Of a stretch of DNA of 64,000 bases, positions 45,901 to 54,870 are shown in pieces (position 1 is the stretch's first letter; every line of letters starts with the position of its first letter). The stretch is taken from positions 54,017,933-54,081,932 of the forward strand of contig OX411544.1 in NCBI GenBank assembly GCA_948146395.1. The letters run 5' to 3'. The translations under genes were made by a program, and so were the position numbers. The notes under the pieces were generated by a model. The model was given only the letters and a program-made list of their open reading frames with translations, did no database searches and had not been told where the DNA came from. Source of the stretch: Fragum whitleyi. Its lineage: Eukaryota; Mollusca; Bivalvia; Cardiida; Cardiidae.

Positions 45901-46157
45901 CCAAATGAAGACAGTAAGTCTATATTCAATTCTGATGACTCTGGCTGTGAATGATCTAATGTTTGTTCGTGTTCAAAGATTGACAAATTGTCCATTGACA
46001 TTTCAAGTGTGGATAAGTCATCTTCGTCGCTGTCAATGTTAGAGGTATTCATTAGCTCTTGTGGCTCTAATGAAATTGCACTAGTGAAATCTGGAAAAAC
46101 ATTTGAAATTATTTCCTGCAAGTCATTCTCCTCTTTTTGGTCTGGTCTCTCAATTAC
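42912..46157 (-). CDS. Antisense intronic gene, main exon: FEN1/XPG-like domain protein of unknown role
   Basis: An open frame of 1081 codons to TAG, starting after an acceptor tttatcatttcag at 46158. No ATG is needed at its 5' side, because an upstream exon joins in phase. Numbering residues from 46121: the first half (1-570) is acidic then helical and Leu/His-rich, with FLIDMEHADAKTLSDKWHG near 230. A Lys-rich linker follows. The C-terminal part has the acid pattern of FEN1/XPG/PIN-like 5' nucleases: GEAE (775-778), TSGDIDALYIHL (from 803), LCMGGNDFIPNF (GGND at 876-879). The tail is basic (KRQLQYTPQRGARMKQ). It resembles uncharacterised multi-copy proteins of molluscs and cnidarians, by recollection only. 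A nuclease function is inferred. The frame has no stop over 3.2 kb, which argues for selection or recent origin. It lies in antisense within the HHAT intron. Confidence 0.8.
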   Translation of the reverse strand, partial: VIERPDQKEENDLQEIISNVFPDFTSAISLEPQELMNTSNIDSDEDDLSTLEMSMDNLSIFEHEQTLDHSQPESSELNIDLLSSFGFTKFTVPPLLCRHPPPAVGRDDDISKIAEILDNIMSKMDYNSVPEKRVNRILCGPDNKIGSSLITLIETNSKYDCFLPEFPLLHLRKSQITILFSAYRDAGIVELLKFMKEDNQTEWAKLVSIQHIDVATRYVKRLATSFHLAFLIQFVKSLGEDDMHLFLIDMEHADAKTLSDKWHGKFEAFMDSSAEQNTTFALHKDMMEHCDHIVAIALAERLGGPTEYNLLLASIKTSLPFSFLNNASSYAPYCTKMLYHHYSAGHFHRCLKECLYSTPIKNSNRNFACDTKREMDHLDAMKGFRAGSNLTSLTNRMSLVDYFNDSNPDQTFSKTPDALGWGLTDTDRKHIFPTVSVILQRNGLRMVESTLPLNVYSKTPTLLPLEILDQSSREVGKYLMLRFCSREKMFQMDNNDIPDISTFHGPASLLQKAKCSKGVTIKRVIKSKLEKVSTDSQKQEHERKKFVAKESQLIDCFSSKHNACQTLLHPDSSKPKVMKSVGIQKAFKKLLQPLLSSENEIGDFMKIGLSSIPLSIIKSMQVCLFEFAGVKFKVGNIQTGREYLQFVECLINKTVKQSNCLTRIVVCEEKYSFTPDDFKASTKKQRKKDDPLSVHHLKSDANLLSMFTFCKDSLTKTEMGKQKLSQFLSQNLTSLSLEKDVEIIIDSDFYLSSDTQSGEPFAAPVQMKNQSGGKSVNYMYDIQQRKGEAEMAVVDWLISQKNEVSDGNSIVSFITSGDIDALYIHLYAVSKHWPRTINDQFIAPVYVILQKPHNKFDIYNITSIIELLEKSFIDRDIGLKIAVVLCMGGNDFIPNFYQIPHHTFLQTFIEDYFFRNSLFKFTDGLLKLDTTVFVTFIKTLFCPKKLKGLNCSYQQIRSFTIGKLRDNSKRQGWKTKDPRKWLPPESCIEHLADLVDYQIKYLNIVGTHEAFMPNFMDCRCLVKNSNGETVYDFGPDSFFGSINDLPIYEEKKGPVKRQLQYTPQRGARMKQPMTSTPNSKQ

Positions 46158-47589
46158 CTGAAATGATAAAGATAAACAGAAAATAACTTACAGTTTGATA
46201 TTAAACCAGAGCAGGTATTGATATTCTCTGTTGGATCCAGTACTAAGGTCCATAGGAGAGTGTGCACTTTTTTCTTTGGACTCTGTTATGTTTTTTAGAG
46301 TCAAATGGTATGTTTCAAACTGGTTTCATCGTAAAACCAAAACATTGTTTAATTGTTTACACAGTTTTAATATCATTCGAAATAATAGTGCACATATTCT
46401 ATTGGAATAAGGTTTATTTATTAATCATAGTTTGTAGAAAAAGGAATTTGTGTTTATCAATTTATAGTTTTATTGCAACGACTCGAGTACCTCGTCATGG
46501 AAACATATATATATTATTATCTTTTTTAATAATTCTAACCATTTGATGTTAAATATATTATACCGCCTTAATATCTTTACCAATTATTGCAAGAAATTAT
46601 TCATTGCTTAAATTTACCAAACGAAAAATAATACCAGGTGGCAATAGTCACAAACAAAGGGCTAAAGATCACAAAATAGGCTTAGTAGAGTGCCTGTTCT
46701 TGTGAGCTTCACTCTGTAAACATGTCAAATAGACTTAAGGTGACAGAGGTATGCTGGCGAAGTAATCAATATCGCTCGACTCCGGGACACCTCGGGTAAT
46801 TACATAATATGTCCTGTCTTTTGACGTGTGTATAAAAATATACAGGTTAAAAAGACATGTGTCAGGTTATGTTATTTCTTCATCATTGTACACTCCCCCA
46901 TCTAACGCCAGCAGACTGTAACATTTTGGACCACTGCTCTATTGACCATTATCTTGATTTATCAGAATATCATGGGTGATTAACCTCAAGTAGTCCGTTA
47001 CCCAAGCAGTTTTGACCATGGCATTTTGTTTACTCTGCTGGAACGAGGAGAAATCATTGGCCAGTTCTCAGAATTACTCAACTGTAAAAGGCAGCATGAT
47101 GCATTTAATTATCCCTTGGGTGCAATTATCAGATAATCATGGAACCATAAAACTGTCCAGCGAATTTGGGGAAATTTTTGCCAAACTGGCGTCGGATTGT
47201 ACAGTGTGTAGGTGCATGAGCTGACACGATATAACTGCAAAAATGTTGAGACAGCCTAAAACCCCCATCCTCGGGGCCCAAGAGTTAAGCATTACGCAAA
47301 TCTTCATCCAATAATTGGAGCCCCCGGAATGGACCGACACTGAGTTATCAAGGAAGTTAAACCCCACACAAACCAACAAATCAATAAACAAAATCAATTT
47401 ATTTGATAAATGTGACCATTCAAGTGAAAAGGGACCATCTCGGAACTGTAAAATAAATATTTGAAAAAGAGATAAGTTCTAGTATAGGTCAACCAGATGG
47501 TGTATTTCAAAATTCTTTCATATTATGGTAGATCGATCATTAAGGGTTCTGGAAATTAGCACGATGCAACGAGTTTCGACCCTACTCAC
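46158..47589 (-). other. Predicted intron of the antisense gene
   Basis: Donor GTGAGT (minus strand, 47584-47589) and acceptor TTTCAG, 1432 bp, phase 0. A SINE-like tail ('gatataactgcaaaaatgtt', 'ctaaaacccccatcc') occurs near 47229-47272. No other exon was recognised in it. Confidence 0.5.
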
Positions 47590-47880
47590 CGAGTCAGTCT
47601 TCGCAGACGGCCCAGTCTGACTTCGGTCGACACTTTGCACACTGCCCAGATGGTCCGTTTTCGCGTGACGATTCACAAATATGAATGTCCTTTCACTCAA
47701 ATTGCGCTCTCTGTAGAAATTTCGATAGACTTTCAGATGCGTTTTGCTATCTACGCTGAAAAAACACTCGTCAAATATTTGTACACTATTTGAAAGCACT
47801 TTTACCTGGTCATTGGTTAGTTTGAGCGAAAAAAAATCACCCTCTCCTGGTTCTTGAATCGAAACATCTTCAGGTTCCAT
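47590..47880 (-). CDS. Antisense intronic gene, predicted first coding exon
   Basis: Exactly 97 codons from ATG at 47880 (MEPEDVSIQEPGEGDFF) to a strong donor TCG|GTGAGT, phase 0, matching the phase-0 acceptor of the main exon. The frame remains open upstream to 47943 and there is an acceptor-like tttttcag just before it, so a further 5' exon is possible. The middle (LTNDQVKVLSNSVQIF...VYRNFYRERN) looks like a normal globular protein, but the last 25 or so codons lie in an interspersed repeat also present at 4890-4990. I recognise no domain. The link to the main exon is inferred from phase and spacing. Confidence 0.45.
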
Positions 47881-47943
47881 AAACGTCCATATTTCATCTG
47901 AAAAAAGATGAATAATTTGATCTTCTGAAAATAAAATCTGCAA

Positions 47944-48181
47944 TTATAACCCTAAATTTATGCAATTCCAACAGATTACAAGCAAGTGTAAGAAATGATT
48001 CACTGACACCATGTTACAAATGTTTCGGGACGCGCAACATTTCCTTACAAGTGTCATCGGAGACGGGCTAGGCTCTCCGATATGTGCTTGATACAAAAAG
48101 TATGGTATGAATAAGAAAATCGAAAAGTACCACTTCCCTTATAGAAATACAAAGTTTACTGCAAAACTATGACAAGCAAAC
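47944..48181. other. Region upstream of the antisense gene
   Basis: Would hold its promoter or 5' UTR. No TATA box or CpG-rich block is convincing. Confidence 0.3.
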
Positions 48182-48385
48182 AAACTAGAAAGCCATGAAT
48201 GGCTTGAGTCGCTCTAAAGGCTTGAAATTCTTGTAATAGCTAATAAAAGCTTTTACTAGATTTTTAGATATTTTGCATTCTACTGATGTTGAAAATGATT
48301 TCCACAATTTTTTAAAAGATATATTTTTCATCCAATCACAATAATATTTGGCTGCATGATAATTGGTCACACAAGGATCATCCCA
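48182..48385 (-). mobile_element. Helitron-like element, TAGCTCCAC end-type, 3' fragment
   Basis: Minus-strand copy of the last monomer and terminus: 'gattggatgaaaaatat', 'acaagaatttcaagcct', GAGCGACTC, hairpin AAGCCATTCATGGCTT, TCTAGTTT. It is 5' truncated. Confidence 0.75.
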
Positions 48386-48565
48386 ACATCGAAATTACAG
48401 CTTATTCAAGCTGTAGTTACGATGCTTTGATTATTCACCAACGCCCAAATCATACAAAGGGAGTGGACAGATGGCATTCATTTTTCAAAGTTCACACATC
48501 GCCTTTATCATATATATATTCCTTAGTTCTGAGTGCGTATAAATTTCAAAGTCCTTGATAAGCCT
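48386..48565. repeat. MITE related to 9299-9567, copy 2
   Basis: Contains the hairpin 'attacagcttattcaagctgtagtta', then 'gattattcaccaacgcc' and 'ctgagtgcgtataaatttca'. Termini are eroded. Confidence 0.6.
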
Positions 48566-48769
48566 ATGTTTGCCACTCCTTAAATCAAAGTAATAGACTG
48601 AAGACACATTAATTCTAGTATATATTAAATAAGAGACCACTAGATTAAAAATAAATCAGAATATAGACAAGGTACGTATTTTAGAAATGCTCAAATATTT
48701 TGCTTTATCAAAAGTAAGATTGCTTACACACAAACATAACATAAATACATACTTTTTATATTTTCGTTG
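48566..48769. other. No feature recognised
   Basis: AT-rich unique intronic sequence. Confidence 0.5.
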
Positions 48770-48834
48770 GCTTAGGGCAAAAACATAGTATGTGTCTGTA
48801 CGATAAATAGACACATACTGTTTTTGCTCTAAGC
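48770..48834. other. 65 nt near-perfect hairpin, microRNA-precursor-like
   Basis: Arms of about 28-30 nt (GCTTAGGGCAAAAACATAGT... and ...ACTGTTTTTGCTCTAAGC) pair with one mismatch and a 2-nt bulge around a loop of about 7 nt. It is single-copy in this window, 440 bp before the last HHAT exon and inside its intron. Size and pairing fit a pre-miRNA, but a MITE remnant is equally possible. Confidence 0.35.
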
Positions 48835-49273
48835 TCTTGATATACCCAATTGCTTTGACAATTCAGATTTTGAAATAGATATATAAAATTGAAAAAAAAA
48901 CAACTTACCATTATTTTACGTTGTACAATATTTCGCTTCCATAGGTTCATAATTCATAAAAAGATAACTGTTTGTCTATTAATTGATGAACATATCCGAC
49001 CAACTGTATTTGAGAAAATGTAATGGTTCTTCTAATCAAGTGTGTAATCAAGATAAAGGAACATTTATTTGGTTCATCAGAATGTCCATTAGCCAAGAAC
49101 AAATAAACAAACTGGGATTCTGGTGCCAGTGCTATGGGTAATTAAGACATCATAAATCAGTTACATGCTGGGCAGTTTGTCATTTTAACTGTACACCTTG
49201 TCTGCTGGATTTGTTGGAAAAATATCAGATTCTAGGGTTGAAGGCTGTACTGTATTGATGCATTTACTTTCAG

Positions 49274-49383
49274 GTTGGCCTGGATCCTGGGTTACTCTAA
49301 TATTCCTGTTGTATTGTGCTATACAGAATGCCATAGAGGTCAACAAGTGGGCAGATAGTCGGACAGACAAAAAATTCCTCTAA
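49274..49383 (+). CDS. HHAT: Hedgehog acyltransferase, last exon
   Basis: Acceptor tttactttcag; two leading bases (GT) complete Gly with the G from the exon ending at 10456. It then encodes WPGSWVTLIFLLYCAIQNA and IEVNKWADSRTDKKFL, stop TAA at 49381-49383. GWP...VTL followed by a last hydrophobic helix and a short polar tail matches the HHAT C-terminus. Length and phase fit exactly (2 + 36 codons including stop). An ATG-started frame extending upstream to 49198 is an artefact of reading through the intron. No clear poly(A) signal was seen before the repeat at 49561. Confidence 0.88.
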
Positions 49384-49560
49384 AAGAATCTTAACCTTTT
49401 CCTTATGTTCAATTTTTTTACTGGTTCAATTTGAAAGATGTTGGTTGATGTAAAATAGTTGTAATTTCGAAAGGAACTATCCAATGTGGTAGAAAAAATT
49501 ATGGTGAAAGAAGAAATTGATTGTCACAAGTAATTTCTTCCCTTTCTTTCACAATATTAT

Positions 49561-50138
49561 TTTTATGCCACTGTATCGAAAGATCGGGGGCATATTGTTT
49601 TAACATTTTCTGTCTGTCCGTCTGTCTTTCTGTCTGTTTGCAAAACTTTACCGAAAAACTTAACATTGCCAATATCTTAAAGCCTATTCAAGATACAAGG
49701 CTCATATTTGGCATGATGATAGATCTCAATGATACCCATCTGCTGATACTAGTCATTGTCATGTTACAAGGTCAAGTTCATCTGTCAAGGACAAATAACT
49801 CAAAAACTTAGCATTGTCAAAATCTTCAAGCCTATTAAGGATACAAGGCTCATATTTGGCATGATGATAGATTACAATGATCTGCATCTTCTGGTATCAA
49901 AGACAAGGTCATTTGACAAGGCCAAGGTCATCTGTCAAGGTCAAACTTCTTAAAAACATAACCAAAAACAAAAAAACTTTCATTGTTCAGATTATTTAAG
50001 CATATTATAGATACCCTGTCTCATAATTGGCATGATGAAAGATCTCAGTGATGTACATTTGTAGGTATCAAGGTCAAGGTCATGTTAAAAGGTCAGGGTC
50101 ATCTGTTAAGGTCAACATTTAAAAAAAAAATGCTGTTA

Positions 50139-50173
<35 letters not shown>
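49561..50173 (+). mobile_element. Helitron-like element, ATGCCCCCG end-type, copy 3
   Basis: 5' 'ttatgccactgtatcgaaag' with partner TCGGGGGCAT, then CTGTCTGTCCGTCTGTC. Three monomers follow ('ctcatatttggcatgatgat', 'caaggtcatctgtcaaggtc'). The 3' part is CGGGGGCAT, hairpin GTGTTTCACAAACAC, ATCTTGTTT. Confidence 0.8.
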
Positions 50174-50330
50174 AGTATATATTCACAGCTATCTAGAGTT
50201 CTGATACTGCACTGGAAGGGGTTTATTGGGCTGTGCAATGAAATTGTATTTAATAGGATTTTATTTATTTCTATGCCATATGTCAAAACTTTGCTGTGCA
50301 ATTATTCATGAATTGAAGACTGATTCACTT

Positions 50331-50459
50331 TATATGCCTCTGAAGGTGGTCATATAATGGCATCATCTTCTCCGTCTGTCTGGCTGTCTGTATGTCCGGT
50401 ACATCCAATTCTTTTTTACACAACCCTCCTTCAATTTTTGGATGGATTTTCATGAAATA
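50331..50459 (+). mobile_element. Helitron-like element 5' fragment (TACGCCGCC-like)
   Basis: Decayed hairpin 'tatgcctctgaaggtggtcata', then 'catcttctccgtctgtctgg' as in the 36801 element. It is cut by the Mutator-like insertion at 50460. Confidence 0.6.
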
Positions 50460-50915
50460 CATTCGGAACACCACTCGGCCAATCTCACGATCAACCTCAG
50501 ATAAACATAGACAGACTATTTTAAAAACTGCAGGAAAACCTTGGAAAAACTTGATGATGTCAATAAAAAAATGGCGTTAGCACTTGAAACTTTCAGTGAA
50601 AACATTTGACGCCGCAAACGCCACTCGTTTTAGTCACTGATGTGAAATAATCGCATCCTTATATAAATACCTTTAGATTCTTAAATAACGGCTGATAAAT
50701 CTTAATTTTTGAGATCATTCTCAAATTTGTGATTTTTCCCCCGTTATTTAGTTTAAAAGATTTAAATCTTAAGATAGCGCCGGTTGTTTCCGTGCTAGTT
50801 TTCTTTACACTGTTTCTGCCTAACAAAATGCTCAATTTTGTAACATAGCCATTCCCCTTACATACATCTGAGGTCTGTTTTAGTATACGGAAATGGGCGA
50901 GTGATGTTCCAAATG
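50460..50915 (+). mobile_element. 456 bp TIR element, Mutator-like, copy 2
   Basis: Ends CATTCGGAACACCACTCGGC and GGGCGAGTGATGTTCCAAATG. Flanking 9 bp repeats CATGAAATA (50451-50459) and CATGAAACA (50916-50924) support a target duplication with one mismatch. It is collinear with the reverse complement of 2174-2619 over its length. Confidence 0.72.
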
Positions 50916-51066
50916 CATGAAACACAGAGTTTTCCTTATCAACACACATCTTGACCAAAGAATGAATTTGCCTTCCAAAAAAAAATGTCCATTATATATT
51001 TGGTCAAAAGTAATCATTTCAAGTATTTTGATAGAGGATACTATTTTAATACTGCAGAATTTGGTC

Positions 51067-51313
51067 TTAACCCTTGTCATGCTGAACCCTGAATATTCCT
51101 GCTTTGGCAGGAGCCATAGACAAACATCAGCCTACACATATGTGCAGTCTGATGTTAGTCTATACCACCTGTTTCTCACTTTCAAACCAGAATTGTCAAT
51201 AGATTTAGTTTTTCAAATAAGAATTGACCTAAAGTTGGTACTTTCAGTGCTTTTTGCCCTTTGATTTTGAAGAAAAGTTTTAGCAAAAATTTATTTAGCA
51301 TCACAAGGGTTAA
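51067..51313 (-). repeat. MITE, CCCTTGTCATGC family, copy 5
   Basis: Ends TTAACCCTTGTCATGCTGAA and TTAGCATCACAAGGGTTAA, internal CACATATGTG. Same orientation as copy 4. Confidence 0.8.
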
Positions 51314-51419
51314 AAATGATCTCCCTGTGAGTAAGGGTGAAATATCAAGAGAATCCGCAGAGGTTGGGAGATATCACATGTATGCACGACAAGGGTAAAC
51401 TATCTTTTGTCTCTCTCGT

Positions 51420-51560
51420 GGTTTAAACCTATTTATTTAAACATCAATTGGGGAACAAGTTCTTACAACTTAGATTAATCCCTCTCCATTCTACATCCTG
51501 GAAAATTCACCAGTACTAGTGCCTAATGTGTGGGCCAATGAAAGAACCATCTGTCTTTTT
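51420..51560 (-). repeat. SINE 3' fragment
   Basis: 'gtttaaacctatttatttaa', 'acaagttcttacaacttaga' and 'gggccaatgaaagaacc' match the minus-strand SINE at 52820-53032. The tRNA-like head is absent. Confidence 0.55.
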
Positions 51561-51946
51561 TATAATGACTTGATATTGAATTTGATGTTTTACAACAGAT
51601 TAGTTTCAATGGCTGGCTGTGAAATATACATGACAGCAAAGCATGAATTATCATAGATAACAGATATCAATAGATTTTAAAAACCATGAAATTTCATTAA
51701 AAAAGAGTAGAAGTAAAGTAAAGAGCTTTTTCAAAAGTTTGTATAAGCTTGCTTTTGATGTGAATTTTTTGTGATCTTGGGAAAATAATAGTGTGCAAAA
51801 ATTTCATTAAAAAAGAGTAAAAGTAGAGTAAGAAGCTTTGTATAAAGTCGGTTTATGCATACTTTTGATGTGTAATTCTGAGCTCTTTCGTGAAATAGAA
51901 TTCACACTTGTGTCCTGTGTTTACTTTCATAAAACACAGCAAACAG

Positions 51947-52185
51947 GGGGCCGTTTTACTAAACATTTTAACAAATTGATTGTAAGTTGAAATCACAAAT
52001 CATACCTGGTGTTTTCATTCATTGTTAGATTCTGTCTTGCAATATCTCATTGGAAGCGTCTGAAGGAGATGATTCCAATGAGATAATGCATGGCAGAATT
52101 CTATGTTTAGTTAATACTGTAGAAGCAACTTAAATTTTTGACTTACACAAAAAGTAATCCTAAGATCTTTAGTAAAACAGGCCCC
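51947..52185. repeat. MITE with GGGGCC-GTTTTACTAAA ends, copy 2
   Basis: Terminal inverted repeats GGGGCCGTTTTACTAAA and TTTAGTAAAACAGGCCCC, plus an internal palindrome around 'atctcattggaa' / 'ttccaatgagat'. Shares its interior with 38197-38391. Confidence 0.7.
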
Positions 52186-52239
52186 AGGAATCTTAAACAC
52201 CAGACTTCTGTCCTGCATTCCAAGATGCAAAACCATTTG

Positions 52240-52510
52240 TTAACACTAAGAAATTATACTGAGCATAGGTGTAAAGTGGAATTACATTTCTTATTGAGCC
52301 TGTGCATGACATTTCCAATAATTTCAAATATGCCTCAGGTAAAGACTCTTGCCAGCCTGTGCATTCACACAATCTGGCAAGAGTCTTCACTTCGTGCTTT
52401 ATAGATAAGGTTTCAAAGTATCTTTAAACAGACAGGCAATATTCTAATTGCATTATGTGGCTGTTCAGGTTGCTTAATAATTGCAACTCACAACATTTCA
52501 AATTGTTGGA
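52240..52510. repeat. Interspersed repeat (CAGCCTGTGCAT family), copy 2
   Basis: Contains 'aagactcttgccagcctgtg' and its inverted partner 'atctggcaagagtcttcac', then 'tatgtggctgttcaggttgc', as at 41563. Confidence 0.65.
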
Positions 52511-52819
52511 AATTCCAGGCACAGTCTCAATTTTTTTTTCATCTTGAATGCAAAACAGGTTAAAATTTTATGTCTTGTATGACTTGGCTCTCTTTTTATC
52601 ACCAGAAAGTTTTCAATAAAAGATAAATTTTGAATAATTTGCTACAGTGTCTCAAGTCTGCCCAATCATCATGCCATCTCCTGATCACTTAGCTGAATTC
52701 TGTGGTATTATATTTGGATACTGAATATTTTTAGCAGATAAGTTAGACTAGAAATGAGGTACAGTCACAGATGCCCCCCTCTAATACTTCATTTTTACCC
52801 ATGACCTAATTAACCATAG
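52511..52819. other. No feature recognised
   Basis: AT-rich DNA downstream of HHAT. A T-run and 'catcttgaatgcaaaacagg' near 52540 recall the foldback family but are too short to call. Confidence 0.4.
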
Positions 52820-53032
52820 TATTTAAACCTATTTATTTTACATTGATTGAGAACCAAATTCTTACAAGGTAGATTAATTCCTCTCGATTCTGCTTCCTTG
52901 AAAATTTACCAATACTCATTCTGAATATATGGGCCAATGACAGAACCAAGATTTTAAGTCTCTCCAGGGAATTGTACTCAAGACTTTTGGGTCATGAGGC
53001 CAATGCTCTGCCTCTAGACTACCTCACTCCTA
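52820..53032 (-). repeat. tRNA-derived SINE, near full length
   Basis: Read on the minus strand: a tRNA-like head (gtagtctagaggcagagc as A box; gagtacaattccc as B box) with an anticodon-loop-like ctCATga, then a body and AT-rich tail 'taaaataaataggtttaaat'. The loop suggests a Met-tRNA-like ancestor, which is an inference. Confidence 0.6.
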
Positions 53033-53039
53033 TTTGACC

Positions 53040-54122
53040 CTCAGCCCTGACCTTGACCTTGGGCATATCTGGACATACTCTTCACATGACACTAAAACAC
53101 ACCCAGGGGACCAATAGTTGTGTCAAGTTATTTTGAAATTCATCCATAAATGCAGATTAACCCCCCAAATATGTGCATGGCTGGGTGGGGATTATTTTCT
53201 TTATGAAATCTTTAAAAATCTTCTCCTCCCAAGCCATTGGCCCAGTTTCAATGAAACTTGGCATGCATGATCCTTTGGTGACCCTCTTCCTAAGTTATTC
53301 AAGAAATTTCAAATCCGCCAAATATGGGTGTGATGGGTGGTGGCTTATTTTCACAGTGAAAACTTCAATTATCTCCCAAAACATAATTATGCCAATTTCA
53401 ATCAAACTTGGCATAAATGATCCTTTGGTGAACTTCTAAAGATGTTCCAAGAAATTTGGATTGACCCTCAAATAAAGTGTGGCAGGGTGGGGCTGTTTTG
53501 CTTTTTAATAAAATCTCCATCTTTTGGCCTCTTCTCAAATTTTCTTGTAAACTATCATATCTGATTGAGTTTCTAATTGTTTTATTTGAAAGCCTGTGGA
53601 GAGATACAGGGCCTCTTGATAGACTTTTTTCAGGACCTCAATGGACATGCCTTACTGTTTTTAATCATGAAGGTCACAATTGAAGTTTGCCCAAAAAATG
53701 TTTCCAGACTTTAGCTCAACAAGATATTGACCTATAATCATGAAACATACAAGTGTTGCAAATATCAACCCAAGAAAGTGCTATATTGCTTTTGGTCACA
53801 AAGTTTAAGACCACAATTAAGCTTTATCAAAAAGCATCTTTTGACTTAAGAACTAGGTGACCTAGAATCATGAAACTTTTTACAATTGTTGCCCATGTCA
53901 ACCCAAGAAATTGTCCATATTGTTTTTGGGGTGTCAAAGTTCAACGTCACGCTTGAGCGCTATCCAAAACATGACCTAGAAAAATGAAACTTTGAGTAAC
54001 AAATTGTTGCCTGAGAGAGTGCACTATTGTTTTTGTTTTTGGTTAAAAAATGTCAAGGTAACAATTTCCAGACTTTACTCCAGAGTCAGTAAAGGCTCTA
54101 AGGCCCTCAGCAGCTTCTTGTT
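53040..54122 (+). mobile_element. Helitron-like element, 5' truncated
   Basis: Several monomers of about 155 bp with 'ccaatttcaatcaaacttgg' and 'aatcatgaaacttt', ending near 'aggccctcagcagcttcttg' TTT. No 5' hairpin was found, so the boundary is approximate. Confidence 0.55.
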
Positions 54123-54462
54123 TATAAAAGGTTTTAAAGAAGCCTTTCTATTGATTTAAAAGTAAAAAAATAGAGGGGAAGAAAAAGGAAAAAATAGTCA
54201 TTGAAAGCTAAAGGGTTAAACAAGATGGGAAGATGGTGGTTTTGAAGATAGTTTTCGGATTTATTGGAGTGAGAAACAACAGTAAGCCGATCATACAGAT
54301 AACAACAAAGTGTAATTGACAGGATGAATGTTTTTGGTATGAAATTGAAAGGGTGTGATGAGTGAGATTTGAGTGAAGTTAAAGGGAAGCATTCCAATGT
54401 TGCAAATTTGTTCAGGATGAACAAAATTAGGGATATTTTATTACCTCCCATGAAATAAAATC

Positions 54463-54540
54463 GATAGCTCAGTGAGAAGCAGTTGTAACTGCCTATAAAC
54501 ATATAGGCAGTTACAACCGTTTCACGCTGAGCCATGGAAT
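54463..54540. repeat. Perfect-hairpin repeat (CAGTTGTAACTGCC family), copy 5
   Basis: Arms AGTGAGAAGCAGTTGTAACTG and CAGTTACAACCGTTTCACGCT around 'cctataaacatatagg'. Confidence 0.78.
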
Positions 54541-54699
54541 TATCCATACACAATTTTTAAATAACTTCCTATTTCTTGAAGAACCTATGAGGTGAATACA
54601 ATTTGAATTATGTATTATTTTATTTTTATTTATTTTGAATGACATTGTTTATCCTACCTTTGTCAATGAGTATGGGGCGTTTTTAATCAGTTTGAGTAA

Positions 54700-54870
54700 G
54701 TGTTTGGAATGAATGAATAGAGCGCTGAACCAGTGATTTGGAATGGCTTTGATTGAGATGAATGTCAATTCCACGATGTTGTTAACCATAGGTGCACCAG
54801 CCATTGTGATATAACTACATGTACAATGATGATGAAAATGCTGTTAAAACCAATACAAACAACCAGATTA
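54700..54870 (+). repeat. SINE tail-like sequence
   Basis: 'gtgcaccagccattgtgata', 'taactacatgta', 'gttaaaaccaatacaaac' match the 3' region of the SINE family at 35119. Confidence 0.4.

Larger units (their letters stand above)
10457..49273 (+). other. Giant last intron of HHAT (38.8 kb)
   Basis: The donor gtaagt at 10457 and acceptor tttactttcag at 49263-49273 define one intron by exact phase match and family collinearity. It contains a 10.3 kb Ngaro retrotransposon, two Harbinger-like elements, many Helitron-like elements and an antisense protein-coding gene. It is inferred; a transcript would confirm the junction. Confidence 0.8.

Noticed and set aside
49198..49273. Upstream ATG extension of the last HHAT exon
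   Set aside because: Lies before the acceptor and has no family match.
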